Shown here piece after piece: positions 1 through 10,739 of a stretch of 64,000 nt of DNA (the stretch's first letter is position 1; every line of letters starts with the position of its first letter). The stretch lies in the NCBI RefSeq assembly GCF_018137945.1, contig NZ_CP073089.1:3100001-3164000 (forward strand). Direction: 5' to 3'. The notes beneath the pieces are model-generated. The model saw only the letters and a program-made list of their open reading frames with translations. It made no database searches and was not told where the DNA came from. Made by a program: the position numbers and the translations under genes. This stretch comes from Brevibacterium sp. W7.2 (GTDB taxonomy: Bacteria > Actinomycetota > Actinomycetes > Actinomycetales > Brevibacteriaceae).

Positions 1-1746
1 GACGTGGAGGAGCTGCCCGGTCGGGGCCTCCTTGTAGGAGAGGAAGAGCTCCCGGTCGACGGCGAGGTAGTTCTGGCCGTTGGGGTTGTAGATCTTCGCC
101 GTCGGGAAGAACGCGTCGATGCCGAAGGTGCGGGCCTCGTCGGGGATGATCGGCACGATCCGCTCGCCGACGCCCTTCTCGCGCATGAGGTCCTTGAGGA
201 GGCGGACGAAGGCCATCGTCGTCGCCGCCTGCTGGTGGCCCGAGCCCTTCTTAGCCTGCGCGAACGCCTTGTCGCTGACCGCGGGCAGGGCGATCTGCGA
301 GCGGGAGCGCCGCCGTTCGGGGACGAAGCCGCCGAGGCTCCGCCGCTTCTCGAGAAGGTACTCGATCGCCTCGTCGCCCGCGCCCGGATGATAGTAGGGC
401 ACGGCGCAGGGATCGTCGTCGATGACCTTGTCGCTGATCGGGATGTCCATCCGGTCGCGGAAGACCTTGATGTCGGCGGCGGTGAACTTCTTCATCTGGT
501 GCGTGGCATTGCGCGACTCGAAGCTCGTGCCCAGCCCGTAGCCCTTGACCGTCTGGACGAGGATGACCGTCGGCCTGCCGGTCACCGCGACTGCCCGATC
601 GTAGGCGGCGTAGACCTTCTGGTAGTCGTGGCCGCCGCGCTTGAGGTTCCAGATGTCGTCGTCGCTCAGGTGCTCGACGAGGCTCTTCGTCACCGGTGAG
701 CGGCCGAAGAAGTTGTCGCGGATGAACCCGCCGGACTCGGCCTTGAACGTCTGGTAGTCCCCGTCGAGGGTCTCGTTCATGATGCGCACGAGCTCTCCCG
801 TGCGATCGGCGGCGAGCAGCTCGTCCCATTCGCGGCCCCAGAGGACCTTGATGACGTCCCAGCCGGCCCCGGTGAAGGTCGCCTCGAGCTCCTGGACGAT
901 CTTGCCGTTGCCGCGCACCGGCCCGTCGAGGCGCTGGAGGTTGCAGTTGACGACGAAGGTGAGGTTGTCGAGCCCCTCGTTCGCCGCGAGCTGGAGGGCC
1001 CCGCGCGATTCGGGCTCGTCCATCTCCCCGTCGCCGAGGAAGGCCCACACCCGCTGGTCGCTCGTGTCGGCGATGCCCCGGTGGTGGAGGTAGCGGTTCA
1101 TCTGCGCCTGGTAGATCGCGTTGATCGGGCCGAGGCCCATCGACACGGTCGGGAACTGCCAGAACTCGGGCATGAGCCGCGGATGCGGATACGAGCTCAG
1201 GCCGTTCGGAGCCCGGGACGCCTCCTGTCGGAAGCCGTCGAGCTGGGCCTCCGTGAGCCTGCCCTCGAGGAACGCCCGGGAGTACATCCCCGGGGATGCG
1301 TGGCCCTGGAAGAAGACCTGGTCGCCGCCGCCGGGATGGTCCTGGCCGCGGAAGAAGTTGTTGAGCCCGATCTCGTAGAGGGTCGCGGCCCCGGCATACG
1401 TCGAGATGTGGCCGCCGACGGAGACGTCGGGGCGCTGCGCGCGGTGGACGAGCATCGCGGCGTTCCAGCGCAGCCACTTCCGGTAGCGGCGCTCGAGCCT
1501 CTCGTCACCGGGGTAGGCCGGCTCCTGGTCGGCGGGAATCGTGTTGACGTAGTCGGTCGTCGTGACCTTGGGCGCGGCCACGGAGTTCGTCGCCGCGCGG
1601 CGGCGCAGCGCCTCCATGATCTCTCCGGCCCGCGCGGTGCCGCGGGCGGCGACGAGTCCCTCCCAGGACTCGAGCCATTCGTCGACCTCCTCGTCGGCGG
1701 GACTCGTGGACAGGGCGGCATCAGGGCGTGATGACAGTGCGGTCAT
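1..1746 (-). CDS. aceE: Pyruvate dehydrogenase E1 component, homodimeric type (3' end cut by window edge)
   Basis: Thiamine-diphosphate E1 subunit that decarboxylates pyruvate and passes the acetyl group to the E2 lipoyl domain. The visible 582 codons are the N-terminal two thirds of a protein normally near 900 residues. Family hallmarks are [36 protein letters not shown] and the ThDP/metal motif [14 protein letters not shown] followed by [15 protein letters not shown]. The ATG at 1746 has an AGAGG ribosome site about 8 nt upstream. The frame is open to position 1. A strong inverted repeat (1804-1842) separates it from the uricase gene upstream, so it is probably transcribed on its own. The recognition is from clear family motifs. 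Confidence 0.97.
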   Translation of the reverse strand, partial: MTALSSRPDAALSTSPADEEVDEWLESWEGLVAARGTARAGEIMEALRRRAATNSVAAPKVTTTDYVNTIPADQEPAYPGDERLERRYRKWLRWNAAMLVHRAQRPDVSVGGHISTYAGAATLYEIGLNNFFRGQDHPGGGDQVFFQGHASPGMYSRAFLEGRLTEAQLDGFRQEASRAPNGLSSYPHPRLMPEFWQFPTVSMGLGPINAIYQAQMNRYLHHRGIADTSDQRVWAFLGDGEMDEPESRGALQLAANEGLDNLTFVVNCNLQRLDGPVRGNGKIVQELEATFTGAGWDVIKVLWGREWDELLAADRTGELVRIMNETLDGDYQTFKAESGGFIRDNFFGRSPVTKSLVEHLSDDDIWNLKRGGHDYQKVYAAYDRAVAVTGRPTVILVQTVKGYGLGTSFESRNATHQMKKFTAADIKVFRDRMDIPISDKVIDDDPCAVPYYHPGAGDEAIEYLLEKRRSLGGFVPERRRSRSQIALPAVSDKAFAQAKKGSGHQQAATTMAFVRLLKDLMREKGVGERIVPIIPDEARTFGIDAFFPTAKIYNPNGQNYLAVDRELFLSYKEAPTGQLLHV

Positions 1747-1803
1747 AGGGGTTTGCCTCTCAGTGGCCCACCGCGTAAAGGGGCGGGTCCGAAGGGTGCG
1801 GCA

Positions 1804-1842
1804 CCGAGGCGGGACGGCGCAGGTTCGGCCGTCCCGCCTCGG
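1804..1842. terminator. Hairpin between uricase and aceE
   Basis: Perfect 15-bp inverted repeat (CCGAGGCGGGACGGC and its complement) with a 9-nt loop. It lies between the uricase stop codon and the aceE leader. It has no T-tract, as is common for actinobacterial terminators. It would end the urate transcript before aceE. Confidence 0.7.
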
Positions 1843-1858
1843 CGGTGATGGGAACGGG

Positions 1859-2743
1859 TCAGCAGAACCCGGCGATGTTCGTCCAGGCGCTCTTCGACTC
1901 CTCCACCCCGTCACGGGTGAAGGTCGCCTCGATGAGGCCGTAGGGACGGTCGGCGACGATGAAGACCTCGTTCGGGTTCTCGAGGCCGAAGCGCTCGATG
2001 TCGTAGAGGAAGTGGTGCTTGTTCGGGCACGAGAAGCGGATCTCGTCGATCTCCGGGACCTCGCTGATGACCCTCTCGCCCATCATGTAGAGGGTCTGCT
2101 GGAGGGCCTTCGAGTAGTGGTCGGTGAACGCCTCGAGGATGATGCCCTTGACCTTCTCATACGTCTGGTCGAAGTCGAGGTCCGTGGTGTTGTAGATCCA
2201 CCGGGTGGCGATGTCGGTCGCCAGGATCCGGTCCTCGGTCTCCGGCAGGGACGTGTACTTGTCCTTCGGGTAGCCGACGAAGCCCGACTCCGTCGTCTTG
2301 AGCACCGTGAGGTCGCGGAAGCCGGAGATCAGCGTGTCCGTGTCGCCGTCGCGGGTGAGCACGACCGTGCGGATCTCCGGGGCCGCCCGGTAGAACGAGT
2401 GGTCGTGGTCGTTGATGCGGTCCCAGCCGAACTCCTCGGCCTCCCAGCGTCCGCCGCTCACCCAGTCGAAGCTGCCGGTGAAGTGGTCGGCGAGCCCGAG
2501 GAGGAACTGCTCGGGCGAGGACACGCCGAGCTCCTTGGCCTTCGCGAAGATCGTGTTCTTCTGGGTGTCGGTGGCGACGACGTGCTCGTTGTCGCCCTCG
2601 GTGTGCGCGGTCTCGAAGTCGCCCCACAGCTGGGAGGTGACATTGAGGTCGCGGATCTCATGGCGGTCCGAGTCGCGGTAGACCCGCATGAGTCGGTTCT
2701 CCGCCTTGCCGTACTGGTTCGTCGTCAGTTTCACAGTGCTCAT
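1859..2743 (-). CDS. Urate oxidase (factor-independent urate hydroxylase)
   Basis: Cofactor-free uricase that oxidises urate to 5-hydroxyisourate. The protein has 294 residues, the normal length. The catalytic lysine lies in YGKAENRL (Lys13) and the Thr-Asp pair in [10 protein letters not shown] (Thr58-Asp59). The C-terminal uricase signature [11 protein letters not shown] is intact. The ATG at 2743 has a GAGGAG site 6 nt upstream. It lies 146 bp downstream of uraH and uraD on the same strand, so the three urate-to-allantoin genes are together. No peroxisomal-type C-terminal tripeptide is expected in bacteria, and the end is IAGFC. Confidence 0.97.
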   Translation of the reverse strand: MSTVKLTTNQYGKAENRLMRVYRDSDRHEIRDLNVTSQLWGDFETAHTEGDNEHVVATDTQKNTIFAKAKELGVSSPEQFLLGLADHFTGSFDWVSGGRWEAEEFGWDRINDHDHSFYRAAPEIRTVVLTRDGDTDTLISGFRDLTVLKTTESGFVGYPKDKYTSLPETEDRILATDIATRWIYNTTDLDFDQTYEKVKGIILEAFTDHYSKALQQTLYMMGERVISEVPEIDEIRFSCPNKHHFLYDIERFGLENPNEVFIVADRPYGLIEATFTRDGVEESKSAWTNIAGFC

Positions 2744-2851
2744 TGCGTACTCCTCGTAGTGCCGCCGCGCGTGCGCGACAGCCCGGATATCTGACGAGGC
2801 CGCCGGTTGTCTCCCGGTCGGCTTCGGCGGTTTGTTGAGGATGGAGATCCT

Positions 2852-2864
2852 GCAGGGGGCCTGC
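2852..2864. repeat. Short GC-rich inverted repeat between uraH and uricase
   Basis: GCAGG-GGG-CCTGC, 5-bp arms, in the 146-bp gap between the uraH stop codon and the uricase start. It could weakly attenuate readthrough or mean nothing. The rest of the gap shows only the uricase ribosome site. Confidence 0.3.
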
Positions 2865-2889
2865 TTCCCCTGATGACGATGTGCGGGCC

Positions 2890-3213
2890 TCAGCTGCCCC
2901 GATACGTGCTGTAGGCGAAGGGGCTGAGCAGAAGCGGGATGTGGTAGTGGGTCTCGCCCGGGGCGACGGTGAAGTCGATCGTCACCTGCGGGTGGAAGTG
3001 GTCCTGGCCGCGGGCGGTGAAGTACTCGCCGGTGCCGAAGACGATCCGGTACGTGCCGGGATCGAGGGTCTCGGGGCCGAGTTCGGAGACCCGCCCGCCG
3101 GCGTCCGTGCGCGCCTGCGCGAGCGTCTCCTCACCGCTGAGCAGCGTCACGGCGAGGTCGGCGGCGGGGGTGCCGGCGGTCGAGTCGAGGGCGTGGGCGG
3201 AGATGAAGCTCAC
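2890..3213 (-). CDS. uraH: 5-hydroxyisourate hydrolase (transthyretin-related protein)
   Basis: Hydrolyses 5-hydroxyisourate to OHCU, the second step of urate breakdown. 107 residues, typical of the family. The N-terminal SAHALDSTAG and the C-terminal HYHIPLLLSPFAYSTYRGS contain the conserved His residues and the Y-R-G-S tetrapeptide diagnostic of HIU hydrolases as opposed to transthyretin. The start is GTG at 3213 and overlaps the uraD stop codon by four bases (GTGA), so the two are translationally coupled. Confidence 0.96.
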   Translation of the reverse strand: MSFISAHALDSTAGTPAADLAVTLLSGEETLAQARTDAGGRVSELGPETLDPGTYRIVFGTGEYFTARGQDHFHPQVTIDFTVAPGETHYHIPLLLSPFAYSTYRGS

Positions 3214-3722
3214 GAGAGGATTCCTTCCAGTCGGATGACGGCGATCTCGATGAGCTGAGCGCCCACCTCGGCGATCTCCTCGTCATCGGAATTGGCCATC
3301 CGGCGGTCGAGTTCGGAGAGGATCTCCGCAGGCGTGCGGCCCGCGGCGCGGATGAGGAAGACCCGGTCGAAGCGCTCCTCGTACGCGGCGTTGCCGGCGC
3401 GCAGACGCTCTTCGACGTCGGTCTCGAGCGCGCCGAGGCCCGCCTGCTCACGGGAGGAATGGGCCGCCTCGGCGGAGTCGCCTTCGGCCTTCTCCCCGAT
3501 CCGGGGATGATGGGCCAGCGCGGCCTCGATCTCCTGCGGCTGCAGGGGCGAGGCGGCGGTGCGGGCGAACTCGGCGGCCGCCGCGACCGACTCGAAGGGG
3601 CGACCGGCGACGACGGTGTCGATCCAGCGGTCGACGTCGAGGCACGGGCGCACCACGTCGCGGGCCTCGCCCGCCGGCAGCCGATCGAATTCGATCAGGT
3701 CCACATCGACCTCGTTTCGCAT
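3210..3722 (-). CDS. uraD: 2-oxo-4-hydroxy-4-carboxy-5-ureidoimidazoline (OHCU) decarboxylase
   Basis: Decarboxylates OHCU stereospecifically to (S)-allantoin, the third step of urate catabolism. 170 residues from the ATG at 3722. The frame runs further upstream to 3863, but those residues are basic and unlike the family. The helical motif AHHPRIGEKAEG carries the catalytic His-Pro pair, and FLIRAAGRTPAEIL matches the conserved C-terminal segment. It is the first gene of uraD-uraH-uricase. A TTGACA (3777-3782) and CACACT (3753-3758) pair with an 18-bp spacer forms a plausible promoter, and an operator-like repeat sits just before the start codon. Confidence 0.93.
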   Translation of the reverse strand: MRNEVDVDLIEFDRLPAGEARDVVRPCLDVDRWIDTVVAGRPFESVAAAAEFARTAASPLQPQEIEAALAHHPRIGEKAEGDSAEAAHSSREQAGLGALETDVEERLRAGNAAYEERFDRVFLIRAAGRTPAEILSELDRRMANSDDEEIAEVGAQLIEIAVIRLEGILS

Positions 3723-3724
3723 CT

Positions 3725-3740
3725 CGGAAGTTCTCTTCCA
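3725..3740. promoter_or_regulatory. Operator-like inverted repeat upstream of uraD
   Basis: CGGAAGTTCTCTTCCA, an imperfect CGGAA-N6-TTCCG palindrome 3 bp before the uraD ATG. Given the promoter at 3753-3782, it would lie a few bases downstream of the transcription start. The same arms recur at 3812-3829 and 10712-10727. A repressor bound here would block early elongation. Confidence 0.5.
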
Positions 3741-3752
3741 TTCGTTTCCACG

Positions 3753-3782
3753 AGTGTGGCCTGCCTCTCGCCGGGATGTCAA
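3753..3782 (-). promoter_or_regulatory. Predicted uraD promoter
   Basis: Read on the minus strand: TTGACA (3782-3777), an 18-bp spacer, then CACACT (3758-3753). The -35 is a perfect consensus and the -10 matches only partly. The inferred start is near 3746. Confidence 0.45.
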
Positions 3783-3811
3783 ATCCTTTTTCCGCACCGC
3801 GCAGTCGATTT

Positions 3812-3837
3812 CGGAAAGTTTCTTCCGTATCATGAAC
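3812..3837. promoter_or_regulatory. Composite operator-like element upstream of glycerate kinase
   Basis: CGGAAAGTTTCTTCCG (3812-3827) is a perfect CGGAA-N6-TTCCG palindrome. The overlapping 15-mer TTCCGTATCATGAAC (3823-3837) resembles the TTCCGTATTACGGAA element at 10702-10716. A possible -10 (TATCAT, 3828-3833) lies inside it. Its position suits repression of the glycerate kinase gene. Confidence 0.45.
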
Positions 3838-3904
3838 AGCGACGGCGCCGATCGCGGTGCCATCGACAGTGGTGTCGAGAGAATCGGTGAGGTTGAATGT
3901 GGCT

Positions 3905-5044
3905 ATGACTCCGACGATCGTCTGCGCCCCCGATTCCTTCAAGGGCTCCGCCGGCGCACCCGCGGCCGCGGCGGCGCTCGCGCGCGGGGCCCGGCAGGCC
4001 TTCCCGGCCGCGACGATCACCGAGCTGCCCTTCGCCGACGGCGGCGAGGGCACCCTCGAGGCCCTCCTCGCGGTGTGGGGAACGCCGGCGCGCACCGTCG
4101 ACGTCGTCGACGCCCTCGGCCGTCCGACGACCGCCCGCTACGGGCTCTCCGCCGATGGCAGGACCGCGGTCATCGAAGCCGCCCAGGCCAACGGCCTCCC
4201 CCAGGTCTCCGACGTCCCCCTCGACCCCGAACGCGCCGGCACGTACGGCGTCGGCCTCATCGCCGCCCAGGTGCTTAACGACGGCGTCGACGAGATCCTC
4301 CTGTGCATCGGCGGCTCGGCGAGCACCGACGGCGGCGCCGGGATCGTCGCGGCCCTCGGCGCCGCCCTCACCGACTCCGCCGGGGAGCCGATCGCCCCCG
4401 GCGGCGGCGGACTCTCCGGACTCGCCGCCGTCGACGCCTCCGGTCTCGACCCGCGCGCCCGCACCGTGTCGTGGCGCATCGCCGTCGACGTCGACAATCC
4501 GCTCACCGGCCCGCGCGGGGCAGCGGCCGTCTTCGGCCCGCAGAAGGGCGCCGACGCCGCGACCGTGACGCGCCTCGATGACAACCTCGCCCATTTCGCC
4601 GAGGTGCTCGGCAGCGAGCATGCCGCGACCCCCGGGTTCGGGGCGGCCGGGGGGATCCCGCTGGCGCTCACCGCGCTCCTCGGCGCCGAGGTCGTCCCGG
4701 GCTCGCGCATGGTCGCCGAGGCGGTCGGGCTCACCGAGGCCCTCGCCGGCGCCGACCTCGTCCTCACCGGCGAGGGATCGTTCGACTCCCAGTCTCTCGG
4801 GGGCAAGGTCGTCGCGGCCGTGCGGGACCACAGCCCTGCCTCGGCGAGCATCATCGTCGTCGCCGGACGCGTCGGACTCACCCCCGCCGAGTGCCGGGAG
4901 GCCGGCATCACCGCCGCGCTCTCGATCGCGCCCGGACCGGCGGACCTCCCCGAACTCTCGGCACGCGCCGAGGAGCTCATCGAAGCGACCGCCGCGCACG
5001 CGTGTGCGCTCGTGGCGGCCGGACACCAACAGAAAGGGCACTGA
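3905..5044 (+). CDS. glxK: Glycerate kinase (GarK/GlxK type)
   Basis: Phosphorylates D-glycerate, the product of the Gcl-GlxR route, for entry into lower glycolysis. 379 residues. Family motifs are DSFKGS at the N terminus, FADGGEGTLEALL, GGSASTDGGAGI and GEGSFDSQSLGGKV. The ATG at 3905 begins MTPTIVCAPDSFKGS and fits homologues. An in-frame start at 3857 would add 16 residues outside the family core. It is divergent from uraD, and its upstream region carries the purine-type inverted repeats. It is followed after 2 bp by the peroxiredoxin gene. The exact phosphorylation position (2- or 3-) cannot be read from the sequence. Confidence 0.93.
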   Translation: MTPTIVCAPDSFKGSAGAPAAAAALARGARQAFPAATITELPFADGGEGTLEALLAVWGTPARTVDVVDALGRPTTARYGLSADGRTAVIEAAQANGLPQVSDVPLDPERAGTYGVGLIAAQVLNDGVDEILLCIGGSASTDGGAGIVAALGAALTDSAGEPIAPGGGGLSGLAAVDASGLDPRARTVSWRIAVDVDNPLTGPRGAAAVFGPQKGADAATVTRLDDNLAHFAEVLGSEHAATPGFGAAGGIPLALTALLGAEVVPGSRMVAEAVGLTEALAGADLVLTGEGSFDSQSLGGKVVAAVRDHSPASASIIVVAGRVGLTPAECREAGITAALSIAPGPADLPELSARAEELIEATAAHACALVAAGHQQKGH

Positions 5045-5046
5045 TC

Positions 5047-5514
5047 ATGGCGAACACACTCACTGTCGGACAGCAGGCACCGGACTTCTCCCTGCAGGAT
5101 GCGAACGGACGGACCCATTCGAAGGCGGACCTGAGCGGCAAGCGCTTCATCCTCTACTTCTACCCGAAGGCGGCGACGCCGGGCTGCACGACCGAGGCGT
5201 GCGACTTCCGCGACAACCTCGCGTCGCTGACCGCGGCGGGCTTCGAGGTGCTCGGGGTCTCCCCCGACGGCCCCGAGGCGCTCCAGGCCTTCGCCGCAGA
5301 CGAATCGCTGACCTTCCCGCTGCTCTCCGACCCGGATGCGGCCGTCGCGAAGGCCTACGGCAGCTACGGGGAGAAGACCATCGGCGATCGGACCGTCGAG
5401 GGCACGCTGCGCTCGACCTTCGTCGTCGACGAGTCGGGTGCGCTCAGCCTCGCCGAGTACAACGTCTCCGCCGACGGCCACGTCCGCCGCCTCCGCGAGA
5501 CCCTCGACGTCTGA
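5047..5514 (+). CDS. bcp: Thioredoxin-dependent peroxiredoxin, Bcp/PrxQ type
   Basis: Reduces hydrogen and organic peroxides in the cytoplasm using thioredoxin. 155 residues. The peroxidatic cysteine and a resolving cysteine five residues on (ATPGCTTEACDFRD) define the alpha-helical Bcp/PrxQ subgroup. It starts 2 bp after the glycerate kinase stop codon, so it is probably co-transcribed. Uricase releases hydrogen peroxide, so a peroxidase in the purine cluster makes sense, though that link is inferred. The gene ends in a 14-bp tandem duplication that copies its stop codon, then a strong hairpin. Confidence 0.95.
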   Translation: MANTLTVGQQAPDFSLQDANGRTHSKADLSGKRFILYFYPKAATPGCTTEACDFRDNLASLTAAGFEVLGVSPDGPEALQAFAADESLTFPLLSDPDAAVAKAYGSYGEKTIGDRTVEGTLRSTFVVDESGALSLAEYNVSADGHVRRLRETLDV

Positions 5515-5533
5515 CCCGAGACGTCTGACCCGA
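5506..5533. repeat. 14-bp tandem duplication over the peroxiredoxin stop codon
   Basis: Two perfect copies of GACGTCTGACCCGA. The first contains the real TGA stop (5512-5514) and the second repeats it at 5526-5528 immediately before the terminator hairpin. It looks like replication slippage. Confidence 0.85.
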
Positions 5534-5534
5534 G

Positions 5535-5582
5535 ACAGCCCTCCGGGCGCTCAGCCGCGTGACTGAGCGCCCGGAGGGCTGT
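5535..5582. terminator. Bidirectional terminator between bcp and allB
   Basis: Perfect 20-bp inverted repeat with an 8-nt loop between two convergent genes. The loop-proximal part, GGGCGCTCAG and its complement, also occurs in the terminator after putA (46323-46369). Confidence 0.88.
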
Positions 5583-5603
5583 TCAGGCGGGATCGCTCGG
5601 CGC

Positions 5604-6989
5604 TCAGCGAGCGGTGAGGAGCCTGCCGTGCGGGACAGTGAAGTCGACGGGAGCACCGCCGAGCAGCGTGTCGGTGACCCGGCCGCGGACGACGCGCTGA
5701 TCGTACGCGGTGATCTGGTTGCGGTGGTAGAGCTCGGTCGCCGACACCGTCCACTCCTCGTCGGGAGCGAAGACGGCGAAGTCGGCGTCGCCGCCCACGG
5801 CGATCGCGCCCTTGCCCGTGACACGGGCGACGGCGGCCGGGGCCGCGGACATCCAGCGGACCACCTCGGCGAGATCGATGCCGCGCCGCGCCGCCTCCGT
5901 CCACACGAGCGAGAGGCCGAGCTGCAGGGACGAGATCCCGCCCCACGCGGCACCGAAGTCACCGGAGTCGAGGAGTTTGAGCTCGGCCGTCGACGGCGAG
6001 TGGTCGGAGACGATGCAGTCGATGGTCCCGTCGATGAGTCCCTGCCACAGCGCCTCGCGGTTGGACTCCTCCCGGATCGGCGGGCAGCACTTGTGGGTCG
6101 TCGCCCCGTCGGGGATCTCCTCGGCGGTGAGGACGAGGTAGTGCGGGCACGTCTCGACGGTGAGCCTCACCCCCTCGGCCTTCGCCGCGGCGATCTGCGG
6201 CAGGGCGTCGGCCGAGGACAGGTGGAGGATGTGGGCCCGCCCGCCGGTCTCCCGCGCCGCCTCGATGACGTGGGCGATCGCGACGTTCTCGGCCTCGCGC
6301 GGACGCGAGGCGAGGAAGTCGGCGAACTTCTGGCCGTGCGCCGTCGGCGCCGTGGCCATGACTCCGTGGTCCTCGGCGTGGACGATGAGGAGACCGTCGA
6401 AGCTCGCGATCTCGGCGAGGTCGGCCGTCATCTCCGCAGGCGTCAGCGGCGGGAACTCCTCGACTCCGGAGTCCTCGAGGAAGCACTTGAACCCGTAGAC
6501 TCCGGCGTCGTGGAGGGGGCGCAGATCGTCGCGGTTGCCGGGGATCGCCCCACCCCAGAAGCCGACGTCGACGAAGGCCTTGGGACCGGCGACGGCCCGC
6601 TTCGTCTCCAGCGCCGCGACGTCGACGGTCGGCGGCAGGGAGTTGAGCGGCATGTCGACGATCGTCGTCACCCCGCCGGCGGCCGCGGCCCGGGTCGCCG
6701 AGGCGAATCCCTCCCACTCGCTGCGGCCGGGGTCGTTGACGTGGACGTGGGTGTCGACGAGCCCGGGCAGGAGCACGCGGGTGTCGTCGACCTCGACGAT
6801 CCGCGTGTCCGCCGAGGCGGTCGCCGCAAGGTCCTCGCCGTCGGCGGCGACCGCGACGATGACGCCGTCCCTGACCGCCACCTCGGCGGGTCCGACGCCT
6901 GCGGGCAGGATCGCCCGGCGGGCGCGGATGATGAGATCGACCGCCTCGGTGCCGGTCCCGGCATCGGTCGCAGTGGTGGGTGTGCTCAT
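5604..6989 (-). CDS. allB: Allantoinase
   Basis: Zinc amidohydrolase that opens the hydantoin ring of (S)-allantoin to allantoate. 461 residues. Metal ligands are visible in [11 protein letters not shown], the lysine that is carboxylated in this family lies in [10 protein letters not shown], and later ligands lie in [11 protein letters not shown] and [14 protein letters not shown] is also typical. The ATG is at 6989. It lies 114 bp downstream of gcl on the same strand, and the gap holds three tandem 16-bp repeats. The next enzyme, allantoate amidohydrolase or allantoicase, is not in this window. Hydantoinases are a related alternative, but the context favours allantoinase. Confidence 0.93.
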   Translation of the reverse strand: MSTPTTATDAGTGTEAVDLIIRARRAILPAGVGPAEVAVRDGVIVAVAADGEDLAATASADTRIVEVDDTRVLLPGLVDTHVHVNDPGRSEWEGFASATRAAAAGGVTTIVDMPLNSLPPTVDVAALETKRAVAGPKAFVDVGFWGGAIPGNRDDLRPLHDAGVYGFKCFLEDSGVEEFPPLTPAEMTADLAEIASFDGLLIVHAEDHGVMATAPTAHGQKFADFLASRPREAENVAIAHVIEAARETGGRAHILHLSSADALPQIAAAKAEGVRLTVETCPHYLVLTAEEIPDGATTHKCCPPIREESNREALWQGLIDGTIDCIVSDHSPSTAELKLLDSGDFGAAWGGISSLQLGLSLVWTEAARRGIDLAEVVRWMSAAPAAVARVTGKGAIAVGGDADFAVFAPDEEWTVSATELYHRNQITAYDQRVVRGRVTDTLLGGAPVDFTVPHGRLLTAR

Positions 6990-6998
6990 GGATTCCTC

Positions 6999-7046
6999 CT
7001 CAGTGTCCCGACGACTCAGTGTCCCGGCGACTCAGTGTCCCGCCGA
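6999..7046. repeat. Three tandem 16-bp repeats upstream of allB
   Basis: CTCAGTGTCCCGACGA, CTCAGTGTCCCGGCGA and CTCAGTGTCCCGCCGA are directly adjacent and differ only at the 13th base. They end about 10 bp from the allB start codon, in the 5' leader. Their function is unknown. Confidence 0.85.
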
Positions 7047-7103
7047 CCGTCGGCTGCCCCGCTCACGGGGCCATGGTATACCGAAGCACCGGTGCGGTGC
7101 TCC

Positions 7104-8899
<1,796 letters not shown>

Positions 8900-8900
<1 letters not shown>

Positions 8901-9841
8901 CACGCCGCCCCTTCCTGAGCCGTGGTCTCCTGCGCCGCGGCGGTGTCGTCCGCGGCGGTGTCGCCCGAACCCGAGAGCTGTTCGACGACGGTGAGGAGAC
9001 CGGAGTGGTCGAGGCCGCCGTTGCCCTGGGCGACGGTGGCGGCGACGAGCTGGGCGACGGCGGCGCCGAGCGGGATCGCCACGCCGGCCTCGCGGGCGGC
9101 GGCGGTGACGATGCCCATGTCCTTGTGGTGCAGCGCGAGGCGGAAGCCGGGGGCGAACTCGCGGTCGAGCATCTTCTGCCCCTTCTGCTCGAGCACCTTC
9201 GATCCGGCGAGACCGCCGCCGAGGACCTGGAGCGCGGAGGCGGTCTCGACGCCGTAGGCCTCGAGGAAGACGACCGCTTCGGCGAGGAGTCCGATGTTGC
9301 CGGCGACGATGAGCTGGTTCGCGGCCTTGACGGTCTGCCCCGAGCCCGAGGGTCCGACGCGGACGATCGTCTTGCCGACGGCGTCGAAGACGTCCGCGGC
9401 GGCGTCGAAGTCGGCCTCCTCGCCGCCGACCATGATCGAGAGCACGCCGTCGATCGCGCCGGGCTCGCCGCCGGAGACGGGAGCGTCGAGCGGCTTGAGG
9501 CCCGCCTCCTTCGCCTGCGCGGCGAGATCCTTGGCGACATCGGGACGGATCGTCGAGAAGTCGATCCACGTCGCACCGGCGTCGGCGGCGGCGAGGATGC
9601 CGTCGTCGCCGGTGAGCACGGCTTCGACATCGGGTGAGTCGGGGACCATCGTGATGATGAACTGGGCGCCGGCGACCGCCTCGGCGATCGAGTCCGCGGC
9701 CTCACCGCCGGCGGCGGCGAGCTCCTGCGCCTTCGCCGGGGTGCGGTTGTAGCCGCGCACGGTGAAGCCGGCCTTGACGAGGTTCTTCGCCATCGGCAGT
9801 CCCATGATGCCGAGTCCGATGAATCCGATTGTTGTGCTCAT
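8900..9841 (-). CDS. glxR: 2-hydroxy-3-oxopropionate (tartronate semialdehyde) reductase
   Basis: NAD(P)H-dependent beta-hydroxyacid dehydrogenase that reduces tartronate semialdehyde to D-glycerate. 313 residues from the ATG at 9841 ([20 protein letters not shown]). The open frame extends to 9970, but that part overlaps hyi and is unlike the family. The Rossmann GLGIMG motif, the substrate-binding [11 protein letters not shown] and the catalytic lysine in [12 protein letters not shown] are intact. An Ala/Thr-rich tail of about 20 residues follows the core. It sits between hyi and gcl and is coupled to gcl. Confidence 0.95.
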
Positions 9842-9873
9842 GATGGAAGTCCTTACTGGTCGTAGTCGATGGG

Positions 9874-10674
9874 TCAGCGGGCGAGCCACGCGAAGGCGGT
9901 ATCGCGGTCCTGCTTGTACTCGAGGGCGATGCCGCCGGAGTAGCCGAGCTCGAGGGAGCGGGCGATCCACGCCTCGAGCGGGAGCTGCCCGGTGCCCGGT
10001 GCCCCGCGGCCCTCGGCGTCGGCGATCTGGATGTGTCCGAAGCTCGCGGCCCCGGTCTCGATGGCCGCGGCGACGTCGTCGCCGTTGACGGCGAGGTGGT
10101 AGAAGTCGGCGAGGACGGCGATGTTCTCCGTGCCTGCGGCCCGCACCTGGTCAACGACGGCGGCGGCCTCGGCCGCGGTCTTGAGCGGGTAGGCCTCGGC
10201 CCCGGAGATCGGCTCGACGAGGACGGTGCCCTCGACCGCGGCGGCGACGACGGCGAGGTTCTCCAGTGCCACGGCGTCCTGCTCCTCCGGGCTCGAGTCG
10301 TCGACTCGGAGGCCGTAGAGGGCGTTGAACGCCCGGCAGCCGGTGCGGCGGCCGATCTCGGCGACGATGGCCGCGTTCGCGGCGACGTCGGCCTGCGCGC
10401 CGGGGATCGAGATCATCCCGCGGTCGCCGCCGGCCATGTCGCCGGCCCAGAAGTTCAGCCCCTTGAGCTCGACCCCGGCGTCCTCGAGCGAGGCGACTAA
10501 GGCGTCGACCTCGTCCTGGCTCGGGGTCGGGTTGCCGTCGAAGGGCCACCAGAACTCGACCTTGTCGAAGCCTGCGTCCTTCGCCGCCTGGGCGCGCTCG
10601 AGCACCGGGAGTTCGGTGAGCAGGGTGGAGCAGTTGAGGATGTAGCTGTCTGCCTGAGTGAAGTCGAACGACAT
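9874..10674 (-). CDS. hyi: Hydroxypyruvate isomerase
   Basis: Interconverts hydroxypyruvate and tartronate semialdehyde. It is a TIM-barrel protein of the xylose-isomerase-like superfamily. 266 residues. Motifs include FDKVEFWWPFDG, FNALYG, VLVEPISGAEAYP and ALEYKQ, matching Hyi/Gip proteins. It is the first gene of hyi-glxR-gcl-allB. A strong promoter (TTGACT, 18 bp, TATGCT) lies upstream, and an inverted-repeat cluster lies between the predicted transcription start and the start codon. Confidence 0.94.
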   Translation of the reverse strand: MSFDFTQADSYILNCSTLLTELPVLERAQAAKDAGFDKVEFWWPFDGNPTPSQDEVDALVASLEDAGVELKGLNFWAGDMAGGDRGMISIPGAQADVAANAAIVAEIGRRTGCRAFNALYGLRVDDSSPEEQDAVALENLAVVAAAVEGTVLVEPISGAEAYPLKTAAEAAAVVDQVRAAGTENIAVLADFYHLAVNGDDVAAAIETGAASFGHIQIADAEGRGAPGTGQLPLEAWIARSLELGYSGGIALEYKQDRDTAFAWLAR

Positions 10675-10701
10675 CGGGGTCTCCTTCGCGACTCTGCGAG
10701 T

Positions 10702-10727
10702 TTCCGTATTACGGAAGTTAGTTTCCG
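10702..10727. promoter_or_regulatory. Operator cluster in the hyi leader
   Basis: TTCCGTATTACGGAA (10702-10716) is a perfect 7-1-7 palindrome. It overlaps CGGAAGTTAGTTTCCG (10712-10727), a CGGAA-N6-TTCCG palindrome. Both lie just downstream of the predicted transcription start near 10733. Related elements occur before uraD, glycerate kinase and the purine permease. Confidence 0.65.
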
Positions 10728-10739
10728 TTGGATGAAATC

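Noticed and set aside
7085..7101. AGCACCG-GTG-CGGTGCT as the gcl terminator
   Set aside because: The stem is only 7 bp with a 3-nt loop and lies between genes of one apparent operon. It is too weak to call.
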